Source of the DNA: Actinomycetes bacterium
Lineage (GTDB): Bacteria; Actinomycetota; Acidimicrobiia; Acidimicrobiales; RAAP-2
NCBI GenBank assembly: GCA_021798955.1
Contig: JAJZBK010000004.1
Location: forward strand, 80,354 to 144,353
Length of the DNA stretch: 64,000 nt
Reading direction: 5' to 3'
The notes under the pieces were generated by a model. The model did not search any database and had not been told where the DNA came from. It saw only the letters and a program-made list of their open reading frames with translations. Shown here piece by piece: positions 9,201-16,537 of the stretch. The number at the start of each line of letters is the position of its first letter. Positions within the stretch are counted from its first letter, which is position 1. The position numbers were made by a program, and so were the translations under genes.

Positions 9201-9800
9201 CGTGACGTGAACGTGCTCGTGCTCGACACCGAGGTGTACTCCAACACCGGTGGCCAGGCTTCGAAGGCGACCCCGCTCGGAGCGGTCGCCAAGTTCGCCG
9301 CCGCGGGCAAGCGCACCGAGAAGAAAGACCTCGCGCTCCAGGCCATCGCCTACGGCAACGTCTACGTAGCCCGCGTGGCGATGGGTGCCGACCCCCAGCA
9401 GACGCTGCGGGCCTTCCGAGAGGCGGAGGTCTACGACGGCCCGTCCCTGATCATCGCCTACAGCCACTGCATTGCTCATGGCATCGAGATGCGAAACGGG
9501 CTCTCCCAGCAGTACCGGGCGGTAGCGAGCGGGTACTGGCCGCTCGTGCGCTACGACCCGCTGCTCCGGGCCGCCGGGGCGAACCCGTTCCTCCTCGACT
9601 CACCCAGGCCCCGCATCCCTCTTGCCGAGTACACCCGGCAGCAGCTGCGCTACTCGATGCTCGCCCGGTCCCGCCCTGCGGATGCCGAGCGCCTCGCCGG
9701 CCTCGAGCAGGCAGCCGTCGACCAGCGGTGGGACACCTACGAGGAGATGGCGACGCGCCCGGCCGGCCGTTTTCCGGAGGACGCCCGGAGGGAGCCCTGA
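6231..9800 (+). CDS. nifJ: Pyruvate:ferredoxin (flavodoxin) oxidoreductase, single chain
   Basis: A 1189-aa homodimer-type enzyme converting pyruvate and CoA to acetyl-CoA, CO2 and reduced ferredoxin. The domain order is standard: an N-terminal pyrimidine-binding domain (FPITPASPMAELADEW), a transketolase-C-like domain, a gamma domain (FFGLGSDGTVGANKNTIKIL), a two-cluster ferredoxin domain (CIQCGNCSFVCP and CTGCALCVEACP), and a C-terminal thiamine-diphosphate domain (ACAGCGETPYLKLL, ATGCSSIYGGNLPTTPW, GDGWAYDIGAGG, DTEVYSNTGGQASKATPLG). The length matches the family (about 1170-1200). Two adjacent ATGs at 6231 and 6234 overlap the upstream stop and follow CAGGGGAGGG, a strong site. It shares an operon with the Fe-S oxidoreductase before it and the DHOD-like gene after it. 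The enzyme is oxygen-sensitive in most organisms, which suggests micro-oxic or anaerobic metabolism. Confidence 0.95.
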   Translation: MMRATVDGNEAAVSVAYRMSEVCAIFPITPASPMAELADEWSARGRTNVYGSVPVVVEMQSEAGAAGALHGALQAGALSTTFTASQGLLLMIPDMYKIAGELTPAVFHVAARSLAAQGLSIFGDHQDVMAVRQTGFALLSSSCVQEAHDLAAVAQATTLAARVPFVHFFDGFRTSHELNTIELLADADLLALAPAELVRTHRARAMSPEHAFVRGTSQNPDVYFQARETVNPFYARVPELVERSLATLAARTGRRYGLVDYAGHPEAERVVVAMGSGAETARETVARLAERGERVGALTVRLYRPFPADAFLAALPASVRQVAVLDRTKEPGSFGEPLFLDVLATLAEGHALGRREVMPLVTGGRYGLSSKELTPAMVTGVLDELARPSPRQRFTVGIDDDVSGTSLASGEPVDIEPPGTLRAVFFGLGSDGTVGANKNTIKILGDGQRYAQGYFVYDSKKSGSETVSHLRFGPEPIKAPYLVDNAGFVGCHQFDLLGRDEVLARAAPGADLLLNCPYPAAEVWDRLTRPVQAQILEKGISLYVVDAAGIARELGLGGRVNTVLQVGFFAISGVLERSTAIARVKEAIEKTYGRRGKAVVEANLAAVDRALERLERVELPAEVTSVTGPPPLVPPDAPEFVRKVTAMMMAGHGDELPVSALPADGTWPSGTAAYEKRNVSDLVAEWDPALCIQCGNCSFVCPHSVIRSKYFDSSLLEQAPPGFPSAPLSARGLPGTVFSLQVYVEDCTGCALCVEACPITSPTDPSRKAINLTWREPIVGAARTHVGYFESLPSPERPRVDFGTVRGTQFLTPLFEFSGACAGCGETPYLKLLSQLFGDRAMIANATGCSSIYGGNLPTTPWAATPEGRGPAWSNSLFEDAAEFGLGFRLAADQHLTLARQRLGELADVVGADLVDEILTAPQRTESELEDQRRRLVVLRQRLEGTERPEAADLASVVDHLVRRSIWIVGGDGWAYDIGAGGLDHVLASGRDVNVLVLDTEVYSNTGGQASKATPLGAVAKFAAAGKRTEKKDLALQAIAYGNVYVARVAMGADPQQTLRAFREAEVYDGPSLIIAYSHCIAHGIEMRNGLSQQYRAVASGYWPLVRYDPLLRAAGANPFLLDSPRPRIPLAEYTRQQLRYSMLARSRPADAERLAGLEQAAVDQRWDTYEEMATRPAGRFPEDARREP

Positions 9801-9801
9801 G

Positions 9802-10812
9802 ATGGACCTTTCCACCCGGTACCTCGGCCTGGCGCTCGCCAACCCGGTGGTCGCCTCCGCCTCGCCCTTGTCCCACACGGTCGAAGGGGTCCGCCGGCTC
9901 GCCCGGGGCGGCGTCGGCGCGGTCGTGCTCCACTCGCTGTTCGAAGAGGAGCTCGACGAGGAGATCGAGCGCCAGGCCCGCCTCGTCGAAGCGGGGACCG
10001 AGAGCTTCGCCGAGTCGCTCACCTACTTCCCCGACGTGCCCGGCGCCGATCGCGGTGCCGCGTACTACCTGAGCCTCCTCGAGCGCGCGGTGGCGGCCGT
10101 GGAGATCCCGGTGATCGCCTCGTTGAACGGCGCGACGCCGGGCGGATGGACGAGCTACGCGCGCCAGATGCAGGAGGCCGGCGCGGCGGCACTGGAGCTG
10201 AACCTCTATGCCTCGCCGGCGACCCCCGGCACACCGGGGCGCGAGATCGAGAACCGCCACATCGACATCCTCGAGCGGGTCAAGGCAGCGGTTTCGGTGC
10301 CGGTGACAGTGAAGCTCTCGCCCTACTACACCTCCGTCGGGGAGATGGCGCTCCGGCTCCGCGACGCCGGAGCGGACGGCCTCGTGCTCTTCAACCGCTT
10401 CCTGCACCCCGACATCGAGCCCGGGGGCTTTGCGGCCGTCCCGTCCCTCGGGCTCTCCCATCCCATGGAGGGCCGCCTCCCACGGGCGTGGATCGCCCTG
10501 TTGCGTCGGCACGTCGCCGTCGACCTCGCAGGGTCGACAGGCGTCGAGGGGCCCGAGGACGTCGTCCGGTACCTGCTTGCCGGCGCGGACGTCGTCATGA
10601 CCACCTCGGCGCTGCTCCGTCACGGCCCCGAGCACGCCTTGGCGCTCGTCCAAGGTGTGGCGACGTGGATGGAAGGCAGAGGCTTCGAGCACGTGAGCGA
10701 GCTGCGAGGCCTCGACGCCATCCCCCTCGGCGACGACGCGGCGGCCCACGAGCGCGGTGCCTACGTGGCGGCACTGCGCGAGGCGAACGCGACCCTCGAA
10801 GGTCCCTGGTAA
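9802..10812 (+). CDS. Dihydroorotate dehydrogenase-like FMN protein
   Basis: A 336-aa TIM-barrel flavoprotein of the class 1A DHOD family (LANPVVASASPLSHTVEG, VPVTVKLSPYYTSVGEMA, DGLVLFNRF, GVEGPEDVVRYLLAGADVVMTTSALL). It starts 1 nt after the nifJ stop, behind GGAGGGAGCCC. Known class 1A enzymes have a catalytic Cys in the segment ELNLSCPN; here the segment reads ELNLYASPATPG, so that residue is absent. With its tight coupling to nifJ, a redox role unrelated to pyrimidine synthesis is more likely. The true substrate cannot be read. Confidence 0.8.
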   Translation: MDLSTRYLGLALANPVVASASPLSHTVEGVRRLARGGVGAVVLHSLFEEELDEEIERQARLVEAGTESFAESLTYFPDVPGADRGAAYYLSLLERAVAAVEIPVIASLNGATPGGWTSYARQMQEAGAAALELNLYASPATPGTPGREIENRHIDILERVKAAVSVPVTVKLSPYYTSVGEMALRLRDAGADGLVLFNRFLHPDIEPGGFAAVPSLGLSHPMEGRLPRAWIALLRRHVAVDLAGSTGVEGPEDVVRYLLAGADVVMTTSALLRHGPEHALALVQGVATWMEGRGFEHVSELRGLDAIPLGDDAAAHERGAYVAALREANATLEGPW

Positions 10813-10921
10813 GCGGCCTCGCGCGGCCCGTAGGAGCGCGACCCTCGACAGCGGAGCGGGAACCGACCACGACTGGGACGTGCACCACGGGCCACGAGGA
10901 TGCTTGCATGTCGGTCGTATT

Positions 10922-10936
10922 TGCGAACGGTTCGCA
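10922..10936. promoter_or_regulatory. Palindrome upstream of the APC permease, candidate operator
   Basis: TGCGAAC-G-GTTCGCA is a perfect 7-bp-arm inverted repeat ending 23 nt before the permease ATG. Position and symmetry suit a dimeric repressor. It differs from the 26-bp motif of the catabolic island. No confident -35/-10 pair is visible nearby. Confidence 0.45.
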
Positions 10937-10959
10937 GTATCTCGGTAGGATCTCCTGTC

Positions 10960-12465
10960 ATGGTGACGACGGGGAAGCGATCGACGCCCGTACCACCTGC
11001 TCGTGATGCTCGTGCTCGCGCTGGCCAGACATCGGCTGGTACCCCGACCGCTGGCGGTGAACATCGGCTGGCCCAGTCGTTCCACCTCGGCGACCTGATC
11101 CCCTTGTCGGTGTCGAGCGTGGGGCCGATGTTCTCGGTCGCCGCCACCGGTGGGGTGATGGCAGCCCAGGCGGGGTGGTGGTCACTGCCGGCGATCGGCA
11201 TCGTGGCCGTGCCGTTCATCATCTCCAGTTTCGTGTTCCGCCTGCTGAACCGGCACTTCCCCCATGCCGGTGCCTCGTACCACTGGTCGGCCCGGATCGT
11301 CGGGCGAGGCGTCTCTCGCTATCAGGCGTGGATCTTGATCCTCGCCTACTTCTTCTCCATTCCTCCGATCGCCATCCCGGCCGGTGCCTACACATTGGCG
11401 TTGATCGCACCGGGGTACCACGCACCGGCAGTGGTGCAGATGGGAGTCACGCTGTTCTGGATCTCCTTCGCCGCACTTCCACTGCTACTCGGGGGGCGCC
11501 CAACCGCGCGCATCACCCAGGTCTTCTTCGCCATCGAGATGCTCTCGCTCACCCTCTTCGGCGTCGTCGGGGCGCTCAACTGGCATCGGCTGGCCGTCCC
11601 CATCCACTTCGGATCTCCCCCGATCGGCGGGATCCTCGTCGTCGCCGTCGTCGCCGCCACCATCGTGGACGGCTGGGAGATCGACAGCTACGCCGCAGAG
11701 GAGTCGCAGCGCCCCCGTGACGACCCCGGGGTCGGCGGCATCATCGGAGCGCTCGGGGCACTGCTCTTCTACGCCATCCTGTACCCGCTGATGCTCGGCG
11801 AGACACCGCTGCACCTGCTGGCGAACACCACCGATCCCCTCGCCGTCTGGTCGCACCGCCTGGCTCCCGGCCAGCCCTGGGCCATGCTGGTCCCGATCCT
11901 GGCGTCGACCGCTGGCGGGCTGTGGCTGACCAGCTTCATTCTCACCCGAGCCCTCTTCGCCATGGGCCGCGAGCGGCTCCTCCCACGAAGCTTTGCCAGC
12001 CTCAACCGCCGGCATGTCCCTCACGTGGCGATCATCGCGTCCCTCGGTCTGGCGACGATCGTCTGTGCCCTGCAGCTGTTCGTCGCTTCGCTCGGGACGT
12101 TCTTCGACCTCATGCTGTCGACTGCGGGCTTCTTCCTCCTCGCCGAGTTCTTCCTGGACTCGGTCACGGCCATGGTGTTCCTGACCGTCGGTCACAGACG
12201 CCTGCCCGACGTCCACCTCCGACCGCACGGACATCCGGTCCTTCTCGCCGGAGCCGTCTTCTCCAGCATCCTCATGGGGTTGCTGCTGGTGGCGTTCTTC
12301 GTCTACGGGCCCAGGGCCTTCGGGAGCGGGATCGACGAGACCCTCGGTGCGCTCCTTGGTGCAGGCGTCGCCTTCGCGTGGTGGACGAAGCGTCGTGCCG
12401 TCGTGCCGGTCGTCTTTGCCGGGCACGACTCCCTGATGGGCTCGAAGACGACCTCACAGCACTGA
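10960..12465 (+). CDS. APC-superfamily amino acid/amine permease
   Basis: A 501-aa integral membrane protein with about 12 hydrophobic segments. The first half carries IPLSVSSVGPMFSVAATGGVMAAQAG and FPHAGASYHWSARIVG, matching the substrate-site region of APC transporters (usual form PxAGGxYxW). WEIDSYAAEESQRPRDD matches the conserved TM6-loop EExxxPxR(N/D) motif. I chose the ATG at 10960, after TAGGAT; the roughly 40 polar residues before TM1 are long for the family and the real start could be later. It stands alone, convergent with the racemase gene 70 bp on. The substrate is not readable; it may feed the adjacent catabolic island but lacks that regulon's motif. Confidence 0.8.
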   Translation: MVTTGKRSTPVPPARDARARAGQTSAGTPTAGGEHRLAQSFHLGDLIPLSVSSVGPMFSVAATGGVMAAQAGWWSLPAIGIVAVPFIISSFVFRLLNRHFPHAGASYHWSARIVGRGVSRYQAWILILAYFFSIPPIAIPAGAYTLALIAPGYHAPAVVQMGVTLFWISFAALPLLLGGRPTARITQVFFAIEMLSLTLFGVVGALNWHRLAVPIHFGSPPIGGILVVAVVAATIVDGWEIDSYAAEESQRPRDDPGVGGIIGALGALLFYAILYPLMLGETPLHLLANTTDPLAVWSHRLAPGQPWAMLVPILASTAGGLWLTSFILTRALFAMGRERLLPRSFASLNRRHVPHVAIIASLGLATIVCALQLFVASLGTFFDLMLSTAGFFLLAEFFLDSVTAMVFLTVGHRRLPDVHLRPHGHPVLLAGAVFSSILMGLLLVAFFVYGPRAFGSGIDETLGALLGAGVAFAWWTKRRAVVPVVFAGHDSLMGSKTTSQH

Positions 12466-12535
12466 AGGCGAGAGCCCGGCGCCGGCCCGCGACCGCGGTG
12501 ACAGACCGAGGGTGACAGACCGTGGGCGGGTGCGA

Positions 12536-13396
12536 CTACCGACCGGTGGGTGGTGACGGTTGCGGCGGCTCCGCCCAGCTGGCGGGTTGGAACACCTCGA
12601 CCAGATGAGCGAGCACGTCGGCGGGGGGACGCCGGGACCGGTACCCGTTGAGCGATGGACCGAGGATGCCCGACCGGCGCAAGTCCACCAACAGCTCTGC
12701 GGCCTTCACCACCATCCCGTCCGGATCGAGGATCGCCGCGCCGCCATGCGATCGGATCCCCGCCGCCCAGAGGACCTCGTTCGGCAGCCCTTCTCCAGGG
12801 ATGATGACCTCGGCACCGCGCGCCACCACTCGGTCAGCCGCCTCGGTGAAGGCGGCAAGGAACGGACCGGGCTCGCCTCGAAGCGCCTGCACCATCACCT
12901 CGGCAGGCGTGTCGACGTAGGAGAAGGCACGGACCCGCCCCGAGAGGCCGAAGCGCTCCAGGTTCTCCCGCAACGGCTCCTCGAGCTCGGGGATGAACCC
13001 CACCACCCCGATGGAACGACCGGTCATCGCGGCCAGGTGGAAGGCGGTCTCCCCGTACCCGAGCACCGGGATGCCGGTGACCGCTCGCGCCTCGACGAGG
13101 CCCGGGTCCTGGCTGGCGCCCACGATGAACGCATCGAACCCCTGCTGCTCGGCGTGCCAGGCCGCCGCGACGAAGTGGGCGGCGAAGAACGCCTCGACCG
13201 CTCCGTACCGCACGAAGCCGGCCGGGATGGGCGAGTCGTACGCGGCCTCGGGCAACGTCCGGACCACGACCTCGGTGCCCGGACGCGCCACCGCGGCGAA
13301 GTGCTCGCGGTAGGCGTCGTCGAGAAGCGGCAACCGGCCCTCCACGGTGTGCTTCTGGAACCACACCCGTACCGGTGCCCTGGCACCGCCGGTCAC
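12536..13396 (-). CDS. Asp/Glu/hydantoin racemase-fold protein without the usual cysteines
   Basis: A 286-aa protein of the aspartate/glutamate/hydantoin racemase superfamily, which also holds maleate isomerase and arylmalonate decarboxylase. FDAFIVGASQDPGLVEAR and GIPVLGYGETAFHLAAM match the first half and GAEVIIPGEGLPNEVLW the second. In classical members the two catalytic cysteines sit at the positions read here as GASQDP and IPGEGLP, so both appear to be missing. Either chemistry is altered or it is a lyase-like or binding relative. It is last in the livK operon; its GTG start overlaps the stop of the EthD-like gene (GTGA). A step on a small amino- or dicarboxylic acid is plausible but unproven. 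Confidence 0.7.
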   Translation of the reverse strand: MTGGARAPVRVWFQKHTVEGRLPLLDDAYREHFAAVARPGTEVVVRTLPEAAYDSPIPAGFVRYGAVEAFFAAHFVAAAWHAEQQGFDAFIVGASQDPGLVEARAVTGIPVLGYGETAFHLAAMTGRSIGVVGFIPELEEPLRENLERFGLSGRVRAFSYVDTPAEVMVQALRGEPGPFLAAFTEAADRVVARGAEVIIPGEGLPNEVLWAAGIRSHGGAAILDPDGMVVKAAELLVDLRRSGILGPSLNGYRSRRPPADVLAHLVEVFQPASWAEPPQPSPPTGR

Positions 13397-13752
13397 CGGG
13401 CTGGTTCCCTCTCGACAACCCGGGTGGTAGCGAGCACGTAGAACCTGAAGGCCGTCCGCCCCGCCGGCGTGCGTTCCGGGGCGATCGGATGCTCCTCGAA
13501 CCAGGCCAGGTACCGCTCGTAGGCAGCCTCGTCGGCAAAGTGCATCTCGGCGATGCGGTAGAAGGTGGGGCCTTCAGGGACCGGGGTCTGGCCGGAGGTC
13601 GCCATGACAGGACGGAGCACCTTGTTGAACACCAGTCGGTCCACGTGCGGGTTGGCCAGGATGTCGGGCGCGTGCACGTTGAACAGCCAGTCCTCGTACT
13701 CCTCCTCGGAGACGCCCGGCTCGATCTCGTACCCCAGGATCGTCTTGATCAT
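13393..13752 (-). CDS. EthD-like / dimeric alpha-beta-barrel small protein
   Basis: A 119-aa single-domain protein starting MIKTILGYEIEPGVSEEEYEDWLFNVHAPDI, a layout typical of EthD/ferredoxin-like-fold dimeric barrels (short beta strand, then a Y/W-x-x-x-H helix). Such proteins act as small cofactor-free decarboxylases, isomerases or accessory proteins in degradative clusters; which applies cannot be read. The ATG at 13752 overlaps the stop of the flavoprotein (ATGA) and its own stop overlaps the racemase-fold gene, so it is translationally coupled on both sides. Confidence 0.65.
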   Translation of the reverse strand: MIKTILGYEIEPGVSEEEYEDWLFNVHAPDILANPHVDRLVFNKVLRPVMATSGQTPVPEGPTFYRIAEMHFADEAAYERYLAWFEEHPIAPERTPAGRTAFRFYVLATTRVVEREPAR

Positions 13753-15173
13753 CGACGAAGGCCTTTCAGCTCGGCGGAGGACTGCTCGGCGGTGGACGGC
13801 CCTGCGGCGACATGCTCTGCAGCCAGGAGCGCCAGCCCCAACGCGGGCAAGAGCCCGTTGCCGGCGAGGTACCCGGTGGGGCCGTGGCCCGAGATGCTCA
13901 TGGCCGCGCCACCCGAGGCGTACAAGCCATCGATCGGGTCTCCACTGACGGCAAGGACGCGGGCGGCCCCGTCCACACGCAGGCCACCCTGGGTGTGGAA
14001 CAGCGCCGGGTGCACCCGTACGGCGGCAAACGGTGCGACCAGGGGCGCCTCCCAGTAGGTGCGCCCGAAGGCGTCGTCCGCTCCGTTGCGGGCACTCTGC
14101 TCGACCTCTGTGAAGGTCGCCTTCAGGCCGGTGGCGTCGACCCCGGCGAGGGCGGCGAGCTCCTCGACGGTGTCCGCCCATCGCAACGAGCCGGACGCCA
14201 CCGTGTCACGGAAGTCGTCGAAGGCAAGGCACGCGTCATGGACTCGCCGGTCGAGCACCAAGACGGCGTGACCCCCGGGTTGGCGGAGGACCTCTCGGGC
14301 GTACTCCGAGTAGCCGACGGTCTCGTCGCCGAAGCGCCTCCCGGCCTCGTTCACCAGGAAGCCGCCGTGCATGACGGTCGCCCAACCCACCAAGGTGTCG
14401 GCGGGCGACAGTGCGGCATGGCCCTGGTAGGCGTCGAGGAAGCCAGTACCGGCACCGAGGGCCGTCCCCAGGCGCAGGGCATCGCCGGTGGACTCGGCGC
14501 TCCCGTGGTACTCGGCGCCGGCGATCTCGGGGATGTGGCGCCGGACGAGGTCGGGGTCGGCTCCAAACCCGTTGGTGGCCAACAGGACCGATCCGGCGGC
14601 GATCTGCTCAGTCGTACCGTCCGGGTACGTGACCGTCACGCCCTCGACTCGTCCGTCAACCTGCACGCCGGTCAGCCGTGCCGGATTGAGGACGGTCACC
14701 ATCGGCTGGTCGGCGACATGGTGGATAAGACCGGCCAGCAGTGACTGGCCGCTGCGCCCCGGGACGGTGTGGCACCGAAAGCGGGAGTGCCCCGGGTAGG
14801 GGAAGTCAGTGACGAGGGAGAGGGGAAGGCCGACGCGGTCGGCGAGCCAGGTCACCAGCCGCGCACTGACTCCGGCCAAGGCACGAGCCAGTTCGGCGTC
14901 CGCCGTGCCATCGGTCTTGTGGAGGATGTCCTCCACGAACACCTCGGGCGAGTCGTCGATGGCAGCCTCGGCCTGCCACCGGGTGCCCGCCCCCGGCACC
15001 ATGGCCGTCGACATGGCCGTGTTGTTGCTGTGGGCGAAGTGCTTGCTGGCTTCGACGACCAGCACGGAGAGGCCGAGCTCGGCTGCTCGGGCGGCGGCGA
15101 CCAGACCACCGCCGGCGCCGGCGACGACGAGGTCCACACCCTCGCCGTCACCGGCCGTCGTCTGACGGTTCAT
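13749..15173 (-). CDS. FAD-dependent fumarate reductase / ketosteroid-dehydrogenase-like oxidoreductase
   Basis: A 474-aa flavoprotein of the FAD_binding_2 family. The N-terminal DLVVAGAGGGLVAAARAAELG is the dinucleotide site. GRSGQSLLAGL, GSVLLATNGFGADPDLVRRHIP, FHTQGGLRVDGAARVL and GLYASGGAAMSISGHGPTGYLAGNGL are characteristic of the capping and C-terminal FAD regions. The family reduces or creates C=C bonds next to carbonyl groups (fumarate reductase, urocanate reductase, 3-ketosteroid dehydrogenase). It lies 7 nt after livK in the same operon, so it probably acts on the imported compound or an early intermediate. No haem or signal peptide is present, so it is cytoplasmic. Confidence 0.8.
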   Translation of the reverse strand: MNRQTTAGDGEGVDLVVAGAGGGLVAAARAAELGLSVLVVEASKHFAHSNNTAMSTAMVPGAGTRWQAEAAIDDSPEVFVEDILHKTDGTADAELARALAGVSARLVTWLADRVGLPLSLVTDFPYPGHSRFRCHTVPGRSGQSLLAGLIHHVADQPMVTVLNPARLTGVQVDGRVEGVTVTYPDGTTEQIAAGSVLLATNGFGADPDLVRRHIPEIAGAEYHGSAESTGDALRLGTALGAGTGFLDAYQGHAALSPADTLVGWATVMHGGFLVNEAGRRFGDETVGYSEYAREVLRQPGGHAVLVLDRRVHDACLAFDDFRDTVASGSLRWADTVEELAALAGVDATGLKATFTEVEQSARNGADDAFGRTYWEAPLVAPFAAVRVHPALFHTQGGLRVDGAARVLAVSGDPIDGLYASGGAAMSISGHGPTGYLAGNGLLPALGLALLAAEHVAAGPSTAEQSSAELKGLRR

Positions 15174-15180
15174 GCCCGGC

Positions 15181-16446
15181 CTAGCTCACGTTGACGGGCG
15201 GCAGCACCTTCGAGATCGGGATGACGCTCGAGCTCGTGACCTTGAAGCCGCCCGGGGCGCTGCTGTCCCCGACCACGTGCCAGACGGTGACCGGCGACTC
15301 GAGCAGGTGGTCCTGCTTGCGGAAGGTCAGCTCGCCCTTGGGGGTGTTGAAGGTCATCCCCGCCATCGTCTTGATGAGCGTCGGCACGCTGGTGCTGTGG
15401 GACTTCTCGATCGCAGCGGCGTAGGCCTCCACGGCCGTGTAGCCCTCGTAGGACCAAGCGTTCGGCACCTGTCCTCCGTTGGCGGCCTCGTAGTCGCTGA
15501 CGAACTGGGAGTTCATGGCGTTGTGGTAGGCGCCGTTGTAGTAGTCGTAGATGAACCACATCGACGGCGTGGCGGAGCCCAGCGCCTGGGCGGTCGGCGT
15601 CGAGCCCCCCAGGTTGAGGACCACGTTGTACTTGCCGAACATGTTGTAGGAGGCACCCTGCTTTGCCAGGCCGACGGTGGTCGCCGAGAACGTCGACATG
15701 AACAGACCGTTGGTCTGGGCGCTAGTGGCCGGCAAGCCCGAGAGCAGCGAGCTGATGTAGGGGTCGAACTGCGTCTCGGTCAGCGGGATGAAGACGTTCT
15801 TGCGGAACGTGACCGTCGGCTCCAACTGCTTCAAGTCCTTCTGGAAGCTGGCCCAGACCTCCTGGCCGAACTGGTAGTCGGGGCCGACGCCGTCCCACGT
15901 CTTGATGTTCCCGAACTGGCTCGCTGCCAGCTGGGCAGTGGCCATGGAGAGCATGTGGTTGTTGGGGGCGATCTCGAAGAACGACGGGACGAACTTGGTC
16001 GTCTCGAGCAGGTTGGTCTGGCACGACGTGCCGAGCATCATGCCACCACCGCTGTTGACGAGCGGCGCCGCAGCCAGGCAGTCGGAGTCGGTGGTACCTC
16101 CCATGATCAGCTTGACCCCGGCACCGAGCAGCTCGCGTACGTCGGTCACCGTGGCGGTGGTGCTTGCCTGCTCGTCCTTGACCGACAGGACGAGCTTGTG
16201 GCCGTCCGCCCCTCCCGCCTTGTTGATCTGGTTGATCGCGACCTTCATGCCGGCCACCTTGGACTGGCCGATCTGGGCGAAGGGCCCGCTCATCGTCTCG
16301 ATCGCCCCCAGGGTCACCGGCGAGCCCGACGCCGCTCCCGACGAGCTCCCACTGGAGGACGTGGAGCTCGAGCTACACGCAGCCAGGGTGCCAACACAGA
16401 TGACCCCCACGGCAGCCGCCACAGCCTGGCGAGAACGCAGTCGCAT
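15181..16446 (-). CDS. livK: ABC transporter substrate-binding lipoprotein, branched-chain amino acid (LivK) type
   Basis: A 421-aa extracytoplasmic lipoprotein. The ATG at 16446 follows GGGAGC at good spacing. The N-terminus has a basic and hydrophobic signal sequence ending in the lipobox GTLAAC, then a Ser/Gly/Ala-rich linker. The mature part begins VTLGAIETMSGPFAQIGQ, the usual Peripla_BP_6 opening. Family members bind amino acids, amides, urea or aromatic acids, so the ligand is not fixed. It heads an operon with the flavoprotein, EthD-like and racemase-fold genes. It has a readable promoter and the regulon motif, separate from the other transporter genes. Confidence 0.9.
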   Translation of the reverse strand: MRLRSRQAVAAAVGVICVGTLAACSSSSTSSSGSSSGAASGSPVTLGAIETMSGPFAQIGQSKVAGMKVAINQINKAGGADGHKLVLSVKDEQASTTATVTDVRELLGAGVKLIMGGTTDSDCLAAAPLVNSGGGMMLGTSCQTNLLETTKFVPSFFEIAPNNHMLSMATAQLAASQFGNIKTWDGVGPDYQFGQEVWASFQKDLKQLEPTVTFRKNVFIPLTETQFDPYISSLLSGLPATSAQTNGLFMSTFSATTVGLAKQGASYNMFGKYNVVLNLGGSTPTAQALGSATPSMWFIYDYYNGAYHNAMNSQFVSDYEAANGGQVPNAWSYEGYTAVEAYAAAIEKSHSTSVPTLIKTMAGMTFNTPKGELTFRKQDHLLESPVTVWHVVGDSSAPGGFKVTSSSVIPISKVLPPVNVS

Positions 16447-16468
16447 GGTGCTCCCATCCTCCCTCGTT

Positions 16469-16494
16469 GTTTCGCTCACCGAAACAACGTTCCG
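16469..16494 (-). promoter_or_regulatory. 26-bp regulon motif before livK
   Basis: On the minus strand it reads CGGAACGTTGTTTC followed by GGTGAGCGAAAC. It shares GGAAC at positions 2-6, GT at 10-11, C14, T17, G22 and AAC at 24-26 with three other copies in the island. It ends 22 nt before the livK ATG and begins about 12 nt after the -10 box, where a bound repressor would block transcription. Confidence 0.7.
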
Positions 16495-16506
16495 TTGTCG
16501 GCGCCA

Positions 16507-16535
16507 TCTTTAGCACGCCAAGGTCGAGTTGTCTA
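16507..16535 (-). promoter_or_regulatory. Candidate livK promoter
   Basis: On the minus strand, TAGACA (16535-16530) and TAAAGA (16512-16507) are separated by exactly 17 nt and resemble sigma-70 -35 and -10 boxes. A start about 7 nt downstream would place the regulon motif at the very beginning of the transcript. The promoter sits immediately after the livF stop codon. Confidence 0.5.
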
Positions 16536-16537
16536 CG

